A DNA stretch of 38,653 nucleotides from an uncultured Desulfovibrio sp. Its GTDB lineage: Bacteria > Desulfobacterota > Desulfovibrionia > Desulfovibrionales > Desulfovibrionaceae. Position 1 is the stretch's first letter. The number at the start of each line of letters is the position of its first letter. Made by a program: the position numbers and the translations under genes. The stretch spans positions 1 through 38,653 of the forward strand of contig CAJOMG010000035.1 in NCBI GenBank assembly GCA_905235595.1, given 5' to 3'. The notes below the pieces were generated by a model. The model was not told the origin of the DNA. It worked only from the letters and a program-made list of their open reading frames with translations, and did no database searches. Positions 1 to 8,254 of the stretch are shown piece after piece.

Positions 1-133
1 CTGCTTAAAACAATCACATCATCTAACGCCCAGCAATAGTCTTTCTTCTTGTCGCAGCAAGAAGGCATCATAGTTCCATCAAACACAAACCCACAGCCTC
101 CGACGAAGCCGATACGAACAAGGTTGACGCGAT
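1..133 (-). pseudogene. Cys-rich ORF fragment at window edge, unknown family
   Basis: A minus-strand frame is open from a stop just upstream of position 133 to the window edge. It encodes about 44 residues, including a run with GGCGF, FDGTMMPSCCD and a downstream Trp. The composition looks like a real protein, but there is no ATG before the internal Met-Met pair and no clear ribosome binding site. It is therefore either a 5'-truncated remnant or a gene with an unusual start. The aromatic, glycine and CC-D pattern is reminiscent of small immunity-type proteins, but that is only an impression. The 3' end lies outside the window. Confidence 0.3.
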
Positions 134-187
134 ACTAACCCATTCTCTTTCATGCGTTTGCGTTACGCAAGGTGCGTGATGGGGTCG

Positions 188-427
188 TTAACCGACGACA
201 TCAACTACCAAACCAGATGTCAGCTCCGGGATGAAAAATCTTGAGGGAAATACTGCAACGGCAAAAGCGTGGATACCGTAGATAATTGACAGTTCATCTG
301 ACATACCGTACCCCTCCGATATCGTGGTGATATACGGGTCTGAAGGCATTTCGGCCATGCCGTCTACAGGCAATGGCTCTATTACCAGCGGCAGTAGGAT
401 GTCGTCATGAGCAGCAGTATCAGTCAT
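188..427 (-). CDS. small hypothetical protein
   Basis: This 79-residue ORF begins MTDTAAHDD. It is acidic at the N-terminus (LPLVIEPLPVDGMAEMPSD) and more hydrophobic towards the C-terminus (IYGIHAFAVAVFPSRFF). I do not recognise a family. The ATG at 427 has a weak GAGA about 7 nt upstream; an in-frame ATG at 445 has no better site. The frame stays open further upstream to 709, but that stretch crosses a terminator hairpin and is unlikely to be coding. It may be cotranscribed with other small minus-strand accessory genes, or it may be a chance ORF. Confidence 0.35.
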   Translation of the reverse strand: MTDTAAHDDILLPLVIEPLPVDGMAEMPSDPYITTISEGYGMSDELSIIYGIHAFAVAVFPSRFFIPELTSGLVVDVVG

Positions 428-865
428 ACAGTTTCTCAAGGGCATATGCCCACTGGAACTTCTATAGTATATTGCCCGATGTAAATATACCCCTTCCTTA
501 CCCAGGCCCGCCCTCAGGTTGGTCGTGAGTCGAGGCCATCGGGATACATTGCAACAAAAAAAGGGCGACAGGAACCCTTTGGTTCTTGCCGCCCCCAACG
601 AGTGGAGAAGACAGCGGAGACGGACGCCATGCAACCCCATCATGTCACGGAAAAGTGATGTTGTGGTTGTACTCCCACGGCGCGATGCATTTCGCTGCCA
701 GGGAGGCATGGACGTATTCCCATGCGATTGACGGTTCCCTTCTGAAGCCGTCCCATAAACCTAATGCGCCTTAATATGCCTTGCATATCAAGACTGTTGC
801 TTCAATTACCACAGAGAGGCTTCGCAGCCCCCTACGGTATACAACAAAGGGACAATAGTGTGCCC
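428..865 (-). other. gene-poor stretch, possible decayed coding DNA
   Basis: About 440 bp lie between the two small minus-strand ORFs. A minus-strand frame of about 40 codons ending at a TGA at 645-647 is open and reads plausibly (ends in IAPWEYNHNITFP), but it has no start codon. An overlapping frame with an ATG reads less like protein. A strong minus-strand terminator follows at 555-594. The arrangement suggests the 3' end of a decayed gene with its terminator still in place, but nothing here can be identified. Confidence 0.25.
555..594 (-). terminator. Rho-independent terminator
   Basis: Read on the minus strand, a hairpin pairs GGGCGGCAAGAACC with GGTTCCTGTCGCCC around a 4-nt loop (about 14 bp with one mismatch and one wobble), followed at once by seven T residues. 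It would end transcription coming from the small gene at 866-1150 or from whatever once lay between. Confidence 0.8.
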
Positions 866-1150
866 TTACTGCTCGGGGGCGTCAGGCACACACCGCACCA
901 AGGCTAAAGCCATCAAAGCCGATGACATTCGCGGGAACTCCGGGGAGCCGCGCAACTTGCAGCGTACAAAGCCCGCCATATCAAGGGCCATATCCGCGTC
1001 GGTAAGATCCGCGCGACAAGCCTTTCTGTTGTCTTCCAAAACAGTAAGATACCTCTCTACCAATGTAAGATCATGGTCATACATGAGGGTATCAAAGTAT
1101 TCCGGCGGCGATATTCCAGTCTGGATCGCGTCACCAATATACTGCGACAT
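866..1150 (-). CDS. small hypothetical protein
   Basis: This encodes a soluble 94-residue protein (MSQYIGDAIQTG at the N-terminus) with mixed helical composition and no signal peptide or membrane segment. A strong AAGGAGG site lies 7 nt before the ATG at 1150, which makes this start better than the in-frame ATG at 1156 that almost touches the site. I recognise no family. It is transcribed divergently from the nfnAB operon. The weak inverted repeat AAGGG...CCCTT just past its TAA could end the transcript; otherwise the strong terminator at 555-594 would. Confidence 0.55.
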   Translation of the reverse strand: MSQYIGDAIQTGISPPEYFDTLMYDHDLTLVERYLTVLEDNRKACRADLTDADMALDMAGFVRCKLRGSPEFPRMSSALMALALVRCVPDAPEQ

Positions 1151-1319
1151 GACCATTCCTCCTTGAATGGATCACTGCTTCCTTGCAAAGGGGATGGCTG
1201 AGTCCGTTCTCCAACACGGCTTTCTGTCCCCACTCGTCGTATGTCTTATCGACCCTTTATGACGTTGTATTAGCCCTTTTTCAAAAAAAACTCCATGAAT
1301 ATGTCAAAACAACTTAACA

Positions 1320-1349
1320 TTGTAAAATAATTATATAAAATGCTATTAT
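1320..1349 (+). promoter_or_regulatory. sigma-70-type promoter for nfnAB
   Basis: A TTGTAA -35 box (4/6 match) and a TATTAT -10 box (5/6) are separated by 18 bp in an AT-rich stretch unlike its surroundings. Transcription would start near 1356, leaving a leader of about 60 nt before the nfnA ATG. Confidence 0.5.
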
Positions 1350-1416
1350 CCATTACTTGCAAGCCCCCTCGATGACCGCTACTATGCGTACATACCCGAC
1401 GATACAAGGAGTACCT

Positions 1417-2256
1417 ATGCCCACACGCATTTTACACAAGGAAAGTCTGATACCGGGAAAAACAAGCAAACTGCTGCTTGATGCCCCACAGATAGCCCGC
1501 AAGGCGCAACCCGGGCATTTTGTCATGCTGCGGATAAGCGAAACCGGTGAGCGCATTCCTCTTACCATTGCCGATACCGACCCAGAAAAGGGCACCATTA
1601 CCATTGTCTACCTTGCTCTGGGAAAAAGCACCACCATGCTTGAAACACTGGGCGCAGGCGACGTCATACATGACGTCTGTGGCCCTTTGGGGCATGCCAC
1701 GCACATTGAAAAACGCGGTACGGTGGTTTGCGTGGGTGGCGGCACAGGCATCGCTGCCATGCACCATATTGCCAAGGGTCATGCCCGGATTGGCAATCAT
1801 GTTGTGGGCGTCATCGGTGCACGCAGCAAAGATCTGCTGCTATTTGAGCAGGAGTTGCGCGTCTTTGTGGATGAGCTGCTCATTTCCACGGACGATGGCA
1901 GCTACGGTCACAAAGGGCTCGTCACAGAACTTTTGCAGGACCGTCTTGAAAAGGACAAAAATGTCTTTGAAGTGGTGGCGGTAGGTCCCGTGCCCATGAT
2001 GGCTGCCGTAGCGGAGACAACTCGTCCTTTTGGCGTCAAAACCACCGTCAGCCTCAATCCCATCATGGTGGATGGCATCGGCATGTGCGGCGCATGCCGC
2101 GTTACCGTAGACGGCAAAACCAAGTTTGCCTGTGTGGACGGACCGGAATTTGACGGACACGCCGTAGATTTTGCTGAACTGCGACGCCGTCTTGCTGCTT
2201 TCCGGGAACAAGAAGCCGTATCAATGGAGCAGTGGAGGGTCAGCCATGGAAACTAA
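1417..2256 (+). CDS. nfnA: NfnA / SudB-type ferredoxin-NADP+ oxidoreductase small subunit
   Basis: The 279-residue protein belongs to the PyrK-like FAD/[2Fe-2S] family. The N-terminal beta-barrel FAD domain is followed by a nucleotide-binding motif (VCVGGGTGIAAMH). The C-terminus carries the [2Fe-2S] ligand cluster GMCGACRV...FACVDGPEFDGH. Paired with the GltA-like subunit next door, it forms the NADH-dependent reduced-ferredoxin:NADP+ oxidoreductase (NfnAB, also called sulfide dehydrogenase SudAB), which couples ferredoxin, NADH and NADPH pools by electron bifurcation. I chose the ATG at 1417 because GGAG lies just upstream; a TTG-initiated extension to 1357 has no such site. Its stop overlaps the nfnB start by 11 nt. 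Confidence 0.88.
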   Translation: MPTRILHKESLIPGKTSKLLLDAPQIARKAQPGHFVMLRISETGERIPLTIADTDPEKGTITIVYLALGKSTTMLETLGAGDVIHDVCGPLGHATHIEKRGTVVCVGGGTGIAAMHHIAKGHARIGNHVVGVIGARSKDLLLFEQELRVFVDELLISTDDGSYGHKGLVTELLQDRLEKDKNVFEVVAVGPVPMMAAVAETTRPFGVKTTVSLNPIMVDGIGMCGACRVTVDGKTKFACVDGPEFDGHAVDFAELRRRLAAFREQEAVSMEQWRVSHGN

Positions 2257-3655
2257 AGCCAACAAAATGCCCCGAGTGGACATGCCCTGTCAGCCAGCCG
2301 CCGTACGGCGTGGCAATTTTGATGAAGTTGCACTGGGCTATACGCCTGAAATGGCCATACAAGAGGCCTCGCGCTGTCTCCAGTGCAAAAAGCCCCTCTG
2401 CATCACCGGCTGCCCGGTAGAAGTGCCCATCCGTGAGTTCATTGGTCATGTGGTCCAAAATAATCTGGAAGGTGCCTATCGGGTTATCAAAACCACCAAC
2501 AGCCTGCCTGCAGTATGCGGCCGTGTATGCCCGCAGGAGCACCAATGTGAGGGCAAGTGCATTCTTGGCAAAAAAGGCCAGCCTGTGGCCATTGGCAGGC
2601 TGGAGCGCTTTGTGGCTGACACGCATATTGCCGCCACCGCCTGTGAACAGATAACGGGCACAACAGCATGTGCCGTCCCCCTGCAAGGCAGGAAAGTGGC
2701 CTGTATCGGATCCGGCCCGTCATCCCTGACCTGTGCCGGCGTCTGCGCTGCTGCGGGGCTCAAGGTGGACGTGTACGAAGCCCTGCACGAACCAGGCGGC
2801 GTGCTCATATATGGCATTCCGGCCTTTCGTCTGCCCAAGAGCGTAGTAAGCACAGAAATTAACGGTCTGCGTGGCGCCGGTGTAACCTTCCACCTGAACA
2901 GCGTGGGCGGGCGAACCGTAGCCGTGGCTGACCTCATGCAGGAATACGCTGCCGTATTCATCGGCGTGGGAGCTGGACTGCCTATTTTTCTTGGCATACC
3001 AGGTGAGAATCTGGTGGGCGTATTCTCTGCCAATGAGTACCTTACGCGCATCAACCTTGGCCGTGCCTACGATTTTCCTCAACAGGATACTCCCGCATAT
3101 CCCGGCAGGCATGTCACTGTTTTTGGTGCGGGCAATGTTGCCATGGATGCGGCCCGTACAGCCCTGCGCATGGGCGCGGAAAGTGTACATGTGGTATACC
3201 GCCGCACCAGGGCAGAAATGCCAGCGCGCCGTGAAGAAGTGGAACATGCCGAGGAAGAGGGCGTGCAATTTGCCATGCTCTCTGCGCCGGTATGTTTCAA
3301 CGGCAACGAAGAGGCAAAACTCTGTTCCGTAACCCTGCAGAAAATGGAACTTGGAGAGCCGGACAATTCCGGTCGCCGCCGGCCCATACCCGTGCCAGAT
3401 GCAGTCTATGACATGCCCACAGACCTCGCCATTGTGGCCCTGGGCACGCGCTCCAACCCCATTCTGCTTGAAGCCACTCCCGACTTGCGACTGAATGCAC
3501 GCGGTTACATTGAAGTGAACGAAGAAACTGGTGAAACCTCCATGCCCAATGTCTTTGCCGGGGGAGACATCGTGACCGGCGCAGCCACGGTCATCCTGGC
3601 CATGGGCGCAGGCCGCAGGGCAGGGCGGGAAATCGTCAAAAGATTTGCCAATTAA
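2246..3655 (+). CDS. nfnB: NfnB / SudA: glutamate synthase small-subunit-like FAD oxidoreductase
   Basis: The 469-residue protein resembles the GltD/GltA family. The N-terminal Cys-rich domain for [4Fe-4S] clusters (CLQCKKPLCITGCPV and VCGRVCPQEHQCEGKC) is followed by an FAD Rossmann motif (VACIGSGPSSLTCAG), an NADPH-binding motif (VTVFGAGNVAMDAAR, then YRRTRAEMPAR) and a C-terminal FAD motif (FAGGDIVTGAATVILAMGAGR). Because it sits directly behind nfnA and no glutamate synthase large subunit is present, its role as the NADPH-side subunit of NfnAB is more likely than glutamate synthesis. The ATG at 2246 has GGAGGG upstream and overlaps the nfnA end by 11 nt, suggesting translational coupling. 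Confidence 0.88.
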   Translation: METKANKMPRVDMPCQPAAVRRGNFDEVALGYTPEMAIQEASRCLQCKKPLCITGCPVEVPIREFIGHVVQNNLEGAYRVIKTTNSLPAVCGRVCPQEHQCEGKCILGKKGQPVAIGRLERFVADTHIAATACEQITGTTACAVPLQGRKVACIGSGPSSLTCAGVCAAAGLKVDVYEALHEPGGVLIYGIPAFRLPKSVVSTEINGLRGAGVTFHLNSVGGRTVAVADLMQEYAAVFIGVGAGLPIFLGIPGENLVGVFSANEYLTRINLGRAYDFPQQDTPAYPGRHVTVFGAGNVAMDAARTALRMGAESVHVVYRRTRAEMPARREEVEHAEEEGVQFAMLSAPVCFNGNEEAKLCSVTLQKMELGEPDNSGRRRPIPVPDAVYDMPTDLAIVALGTRSNPILLEATPDLRLNARGYIEVNEETGETSMPNVFAGGDIVTGAATVILAMGAGRRAGREIVKRFAN

Positions 3656-3678
3656 TGCCTCCTTGAGGGATGGGCCCC

Positions 3679-4500
3679 ATGATTCTAGCCGACATGCATA
3701 CTCATACCCGCTATTCCCATGGCGCGGATACGCCGCAAGCCATGTACACAGCAGCCGTGCAACGCGGGCTCGCCTACATGGCCTTCACCGAGCATTCCCC
3801 AAGGCCGAGAGGCTTTGACTATACGCACGAATATCGGGAGCAGCTGACACAGCATCTGCCTGACTATGTGCGTGAAGTGTGTGCCCTGCGTGACGGGAGT
3901 GGGCCGTGTACGGCCCTTTTCGGAATGGAGATGGACTGGCTTGACGGTCAAGAGGAATTCACGCGTACGGCTTGCGCCGCGAACGACTACGACGTCCTGC
4001 TGGGCAGTGTCCATTTTATAGGTCAGTGGGGCTTTGATGACAGTGATACTCCATGGCGCAGTTTTTCACAGGAAGAATGCGAACAGCACTACCTGGCGTA
4101 TTTTGCAGCATGGGAACGCATGATACGCTCCGGCCTGTTTCATGTGGCCTCCCATCCGGATCTTATCAAAATTTTTTCTGTGGAACAGTTTCATATCTGG
4201 CTGGCCAAACCAGAGAGTCGGGCATTGATCCTGCGCAATCTTACGGCCCTGCGCGATACAGGCATGTGCATGGAAATTTCTTCCGCGGGCTTGCGCAAGC
4301 CTTGCCGGGAGATATACCCCGCCCCGCCCATCATGCGCATGGCCGTGCAACTGGGATTGCCCATTACCTTTGCCTCTGACGCACACTGTGCCAACGACGT
4401 GGCCTGCGCTTTTGCCCGTCTGGCCTCCTATGCCGAGGCTTTTGGTTTCAGGGAATACACGGTGATCAGCCGCGGTCGCAAATACACCCGGCCTCTTTGA
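3679..4500 (+). CDS. PHP-domain phosphatase, histidinol-phosphatase (HisK) family
   Basis: The 273-residue protein shows the metal-binding motifs of the PHP family in order: DMHTHTRYSHG at the N-terminus, FTEHSPRP, GMEMDW, LLGSVHF, VASHPDLIK and SDAHC near the C-terminus. This set matches HisK-type histidinol phosphatases, which release phosphate from L-histidinol phosphate in histidine synthesis; other PHP phosphoesterases remain possible. GAGGG lies 9 nt before the ATG at 3679, while an in-frame ATG at 3670 sits on top of that site and is less likely. It follows nfnB by 23 nt and is probably in the same operon. Confidence 0.75.
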   Translation: MILADMHTHTRYSHGADTPQAMYTAAVQRGLAYMAFTEHSPRPRGFDYTHEYREQLTQHLPDYVREVCALRDGSGPCTALFGMEMDWLDGQEEFTRTACAANDYDVLLGSVHFIGQWGFDDSDTPWRSFSQEECEQHYLAYFAAWERMIRSGLFHVASHPDLIKIFSVEQFHIWLAKPESRALILRNLTALRDTGMCMEISSAGLRKPCREIYPAPPIMRMAVQLGLPITFASDAHCANDVACAFARLASYAEAFGFREYTVISRGRKYTRPL

Positions 4501-4523
4501 GCTGATAATGTTGCGGAGGCAGT

Positions 4524-5996
4524 ATGCATGCCCTGGTGGACATAGAACACGTCAGTCTGTTTCTGCCTGGCGATGCCAGTCAAACGCTGGTACTGCATGA
4601 CATCGTCTGGACAGTGAAACGCGGAGCCCACTGTGCTTTGCTAGGGCCCAATGGCTCCGGAAAGTCCACCCTGCTGCGCCTGCTGCGCGGAGAGCTCTGG
4701 CCAGCCAAAGGCCACATACGCTGGCAAGGACCGGACGGGCCGGAAGAGTCTCCTCTGACAGGCAGATATTTGACGGCTCTGGTTTCTCCTCTGCAGCAGG
4801 AGACGTATCAACGCCAGGCATGGGATCTATCTGGCCGGGATCTGCTTCTGACCGGTTTTGAAGACACCCCTCTGCTCTACACCCAGGCAGACGCTGCACT
4901 GGAAGATGCTGTGAAAACCATGGCTCGCAGTCTGCATATTGAGGGTCTGCTTGAACGACGCCTGCCCACCTTCTCCCAAGGCCAGCTACGCCTGCTGTTG
5001 CTGGGGCGCGCATTATTGCGCAAACCGGCCCTGCTGCTGCTGGACGAATATGACGATGGTCTCGATACTCGCTATCAGCACATCTTTTTTGACGTTTTAG
5101 CAACATATGCCGACCACTGCACCGTGATTATGAGTGCACACCGGCCTGCCAGCATACCTCGTTGGTGTGCAGGACGACGCTACATGCGTGAAGGGCGCCT
5201 TTTCACTGACCCCCCTCTCGCCCCTGCGCAGTCGCAAGCACCAGCAGTACCACTGAAGCAGTACAGCACACCCCGGCGTCTCGAGGACAATGACAGCGCC
5301 TTGCTGGAATTGGAAAACGTCTGCGTATACATAGACCGCACAAAAGTGCTGCACAACATCACCTGGAGCCTGCACCGCGGTGAAAACTGGCGCATCACCG
5401 GGGCCAATGGTTCTGGAAAGTCTACCCTGCTGCGTCTCCTGGCGGGAGACGAATTTGTGGCCGATGGCGGCCACCTTACGCGCATATTACCCGGCGAAGG
5501 CGGCACTGTAGTAACACTGGAAGCCGTACGACGTGGCATCCGCCTGGTTTCGGATCTCTCCCAGACACTCTATGGCTATGATCTGAATGCCCTCCATATG
5601 GTCTGCACCGGTTTTGATAACAGCATCGGTGTATACCGGCAGTTTTCCAATGCGGAGTTTGCCGAAGCCAGAGCTGCCATAAAGCTGCTTTTTCCAGAGA
5701 TGGAGCCTCCCGCACTGACGCATCTGGAGAAACAGTCAATCCGACAACTCTCTTCGGGGCAACTGCGACGACTCTTTCTGGCACGGGCACTCATGGGCAA
5801 ACCGGACATTCTACTGCTTGACGAACCCTGTTCCGGGCTGGACGCCTCTGCCCGTCGTGGCTACCTGCATCTGCTGGATGTGCTGGCAGAACGCGACATC
5901 CAGGTTATCTTTGTTTCACACCACGATGATGATGCCCCCCTGTGCATCAATCGCGAAGCCCAGATGGAAAACGGGCGACTGCGTATCGTGTATTGA
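4524..5996 (+). CDS. ABC protein with two ATPase domains, ModF/PhrA-like
   Basis: This 490-residue protein consists of two ABC ATPase domains in tandem and has no membrane segment. Domain 1 has Walker A GPNGSGKST (about residues 41-49), a signature-like FSQGQLR and Walker B LLLLDEYDDGLD. Domain 2 has GANGSGKST, LSSGQLRRLFLARAL and LLLDEPCSGLD, followed by the switch His in FVSHH. The domain-1 signature lacks the usual LSGGQ and its catalytic position reads DEY rather than DEP, as in ModF-like proteins. These are linked to molybdate uptake or regulation, but no mod genes are adjacent, so the substrate is unknown. GGAGG lies just before the start, 23 nt after the PHP gene. Confidence 0.8.
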   Translation: MHALVDIEHVSLFLPGDASQTLVLHDIVWTVKRGAHCALLGPNGSGKSTLLRLLRGELWPAKGHIRWQGPDGPEESPLTGRYLTALVSPLQQETYQRQAWDLSGRDLLLTGFEDTPLLYTQADAALEDAVKTMARSLHIEGLLERRLPTFSQGQLRLLLLGRALLRKPALLLLDEYDDGLDTRYQHIFFDVLATYADHCTVIMSAHRPASIPRWCAGRRYMREGRLFTDPPLAPAQSQAPAVPLKQYSTPRRLEDNDSALLELENVCVYIDRTKVLHNITWSLHRGENWRITGANGSGKSTLLRLLAGDEFVADGGHLTRILPGEGGTVVTLEAVRRGIRLVSDLSQTLYGYDLNALHMVCTGFDNSIGVYRQFSNAEFAEARAAIKLLFPEMEPPALTHLEKQSIRQLSSGQLRRLFLARALMGKPDILLLDEPCSGLDASARRGYLHLLDVLAERDIQVIFVSHHDDDAPLCINREAQMENGRLRIVY

Positions 5997-6093
5997 ACAG
6001 CTTGTTGTCCACACAGATACCGGTCCAGATGCAGACAGCAGGCCAGCACCCGTTTTACGCTCTCCCTGCCAGCAAAAAATATGCGCTGGCACC

Positions 6094-6120
6094 TAAACTT
6101 TTGCTATAGGCGTCCGTTAA
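6094..6120 (+). promoter_or_regulatory. sigma-28 (FliA) type promoter
   Basis: TAAACTTT, then exactly 11 bp, then TCCGTTAA. The known sigma-28 consensus is TAAAGTTT-N11-GCCGATAA, so this matches 7/8 and 6/8 with correct spacing. It lies about 50 nt before the AAGGAG ribosome binding site of the first flagellin-like gene and is the best candidate promoter for that operon. Confidence 0.7.
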
Positions 6121-6170
6121 GACGTGCAAGGCAATCCAGCATCTACATCGGCCACAAGGAGCGTAGCCGC

Positions 6171-6878
6171 ATGTCCTTCTTCTCTACCGTCACGGCATCG
6201 CCTGGTGACAATAATCTCGCCGCTGAACTGGCTTTAAACCGCATTATGAATGGCCAGACTGTTCCAGCAAACGGTCATGGCATCAATGCCGCGTCCCGTG
6301 CCCTGGCTGCGGGTCTGGATACCACAGCACAGGGTTATGGCGTTATCGCCGCCAATGTCGCTTCAGCGCAGACACTCGTACAAGGTGCACAAGACGCCAT
6401 CACCGAGCTCATAGCACAGGTAAAAAACCTAAGCGATCTCTGCACCGCAGCTCAGGACAATCCTGCAGCACAATCCATGGCCGCCGACATAAAGACACAT
6501 ATTGATGCTCTGTTGCATACCGAGGTGCAGGGCGTGAAGGTGCTTGACAGAACGGGACGCACGGTCAGCCTTGGACCGGGCGGCATGGATAGTGTCACAG
6601 TAGGCAACGCGAATATCAATCGCAGTGGCAGCAAATTTGAGGCGCTTTATAACGTACTCACCAGCGGCTTGACCAGGGCATCGGCACAGAGTCTGTGTGA
6701 AGACGCCGTCAACGAGCTTACTGCCGCCATTGGCACACAAGGCGCACAATACCAGATATTATCCAACAGATATGCCATGCTGCAAGATCTCATTGGCACC
6801 TGCCATTCTGCCTCTGACAGTCAGGCCGTAATGACAGCCGGCAGCCCGGCGTCACCCTTACTCAACGCGCACACGTAG
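6171..6878 (+). CDS. short flagellin-like protein (D0/D1 only)
   Basis: The 235-residue protein resembles the N- and C-terminal helical domains of flagellin joined without a variable middle. The N-terminal half has the flagellin rhythm (NRIMNGQTV, ASRALAAGLDTTAQG, NVASAQTLVQGAQDAITELIAQVKNLSD) followed by HTEVQGVKVLD, comparable to the FNG..LLDG region. The C-terminal part (AIGTQGAQYQILSNRYAML) resembles the RAxLGAxQNRL helix. The match is distant and several consensus residues are absent. AAGGAG lies 9 nt before the ATG; in-frame codons upstream to 6081 cover the promoter and are not coding. It is probably a minor filament or filament-associated protein exported by the flagellar system. Confidence 0.6.
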   Translation: MSFFSTVTASPGDNNLAAELALNRIMNGQTVPANGHGINAASRALAAGLDTTAQGYGVIAANVASAQTLVQGAQDAITELIAQVKNLSDLCTAAQDNPAAQSMAADIKTHIDALLHTEVQGVKVLDRTGRTVSLGPGGMDSVTVGNANINRSGSKFEALYNVLTSGLTRASAQSLCEDAVNELTAAIGTQGAQYQILSNRYAMLQDLIGTCHSASDSQAVMTAGSPASPLLNAHT

Positions 6879-6890
6879 CGGGAGACAGTC

Positions 6891-7703
6891 ATGGATATGG
6901 AAAGCCTTCTTATGGGAATCGTCAATGCCAATCTGGCCAAGAAAGCCGTTGCCTCTGCGCAGACAGAACGGGAAGACCGTTCCATGCCCGACTCAACGCG
7001 ACGGGCCTTCGAAAGTCGTATGAAGGCGGACGCTGCCGTAGCCCGCATGGCATCCCAGAATATGGAAGACGCCAAGGCCATGGTCAATGTAGCACAAACT
7101 GGAGCTACGGCTATCAAGAGTCAGCTGCAGGCCATTCAAGTAATTCTCACAGACTGTGCCTATACCGATGGGCTGACCAGTGAGCATCTGGCCGGGGCCT
7201 CCACCAGCATCAGCGATCATATAAATGAAATCGTGCGTCTTGCCCAGAATACAGCGTTCAACGGCATGCCCCTCATGGACGGGCAGCATTCCTCTGTGCA
7301 GCTCCAGGCAGGCAACAGTGTACGCGTGCAGAATTTCATGAATTTGTTGGACACTGGTCTTGCAGCGGGCACGGTTCTGGGGGCCAATTCTATGAACCTC
7401 AATAACCTCGCCACAGATCTGCTTGGCAGCGGGCTTGCTCTCACATCTCAGAGTGATGCGCGAACCGCCCTGAACAAGATCAGCGACTATATCGCACGCA
7501 TGCAAAACCTGGAATCCCAGTACTCCTACGACTACAAGTCTCTGGAGAACCTGGGCATTCTCTTTGAAGAACAGGCCGACATTTTTGATAATGCGCAGAA
7601 GCACAAGGCAACTACCTCTGCAGGTGCGACCAGCGACAGCAACTACCTGCAGCAAATCCTGGCATCGCTCGGCAATGCCTCCATCCTCTCCAGTTCGACA
7701 TAA
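6891..7703 (+). CDS. second flagellin-like protein
   Basis: The 270-residue protein is largely alpha-helical. Residues about 45-130 follow the flagellin D1 pattern (ARMASQNMEDAKAMVNVAQTGATAIKSQLQAIQVIL, then ISDHINEIVRLAQNTAFNGMPLMDG); the last phrase is close to the family's T.FNG..LLDG motif. The C-terminal helix region (ARTALNKISDYIARMQNLESQYSYDYKSLENL) resembles the filament-core helix. It lies 12 nt after the first flagellin-like gene and is paralogous in plan but not close in sequence. The N-terminus (MDMESLLMGIVNANLAKKAV) does not look like a standard flagellin start. Confidence 0.6.
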   Translation: MDMESLLMGIVNANLAKKAVASAQTEREDRSMPDSTRRAFESRMKADAAVARMASQNMEDAKAMVNVAQTGATAIKSQLQAIQVILTDCAYTDGLTSEHLAGASTSISDHINEIVRLAQNTAFNGMPLMDGQHSSVQLQAGNSVRVQNFMNLLDTGLAAGTVLGANSMNLNNLATDLLGSGLALTSQSDARTALNKISDYIARMQNLESQYSYDYKSLENLGILFEEQADIFDNAQKHKATTSAGATSDSNYLQQILASLGNASILSSST

Positions 7704-7718
7704 TCGGGGGAAATGGTT

Positions 7719-8174
7719 ATGAATCTCGCTCACAATCTTCACATGAATGCGGTACTCAATTCCCCCTATGCTACCAATGCCTACCGCAAGGCCGGCCTAA
7801 ATACCTATAAGCGACAACTTGCGGAAACGCGCACCACGCTTTTCCAAATCCAGGCGCTGAAGCTCATTTCAGGCGGTGAAGACAAGGGCGTCGAAGCAAG
7901 GCGCGACTTTGTCCTCAAGCGCGTGACACGCGAATTCTGGACGAATTTTGTTGTTCGTGGTGAAGAAACAGCCATGCTCTCAACCCTGCAAGCCAGTCTG
8001 CGTGAGGAATTTGGCGACGACCTGCAATTCTTCTATCCTCCCGGTGACACGCAGATGATGATTCTCCACGAGGGAGAGCATGGACTTGAACCAGTGGAGG
8101 CCAACACCCAGGCGCTCATCATCAATCGCGCATGGCAAATCGCTCGTGATCTTGTGGCCGAGCACATGTGCTGA
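7719..8174 (+). CDS. unknown protein in the flagellin-like operon
   Basis: This encodes a soluble 151-residue protein with no signal peptide or membrane segment. Its N-terminal third is helical (NAYRKAGLNTYKRQLAETRTTLFQIQALKLISGG). The rest is mixed and acidic, with WTNFVVRGEETAMLSTLQASL and a FFYPPGDTQMMILHEGEHGLEP segment. I do not recognise it. GGGGGAA ends 6 nt before the ATG at 7719, so this start is preferred to the in-frame ATG at 7713. It lies 15 nt behind the second flagellin-like gene and shares the putative sigma-28 promoter, so an export-chaperone or assembly role is a reasonable inference, but only an inference. Confidence 0.6.
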   Translation: MNLAHNLHMNAVLNSPYATNAYRKAGLNTYKRQLAETRTTLFQIQALKLISGGEDKGVEARRDFVLKRVTREFWTNFVVRGEETAMLSTLQASLREEFGDDLQFFYPPGDTQMMILHEGEHGLEPVEANTQALIINRAWQIARDLVAEHMC

Positions 8175-8225
8175 CCACTCTCTGCCCCTTTCCCAGTGCA
8201 GTCCTCAGGATACAAACCTCCATAT

Positions 8226-8254
8226 TTGCGCTCAGCCGCAACGCATTGTATACT
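8226..8254 (+). promoter_or_regulatory. possible sigma-70 promoter
   Basis: A good TATACT -10 box (5/6) is 17 bp behind a poor TTGCGC -35 box (3/6). It lies about 65 nt before the start at 8321 and would give that gene its own transcript. Confidence 0.35.

Noticed and set aside
645..770. Minus-strand frame ending IAPWEYNHNITFP as an intact gene
   Set aside because: It has no start codon and is only about 40 codons; noted only as possible decayed coding DNA.
1230..1275. Sigma-28-like GTCGATAA on the minus strand upstream of the small gene at 866-1150
   Set aside because: The -10 half is good, but the matching -35 position reads TAATACAA, too poor to call.
6085..6105. Sigma-54-like TGGCAC...TTGC before the flagellin-like genes
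   Set aside because: The GG-GC distance is 13 bp instead of the required 10, whereas the overlapping sigma-28 pattern has exact spacing.
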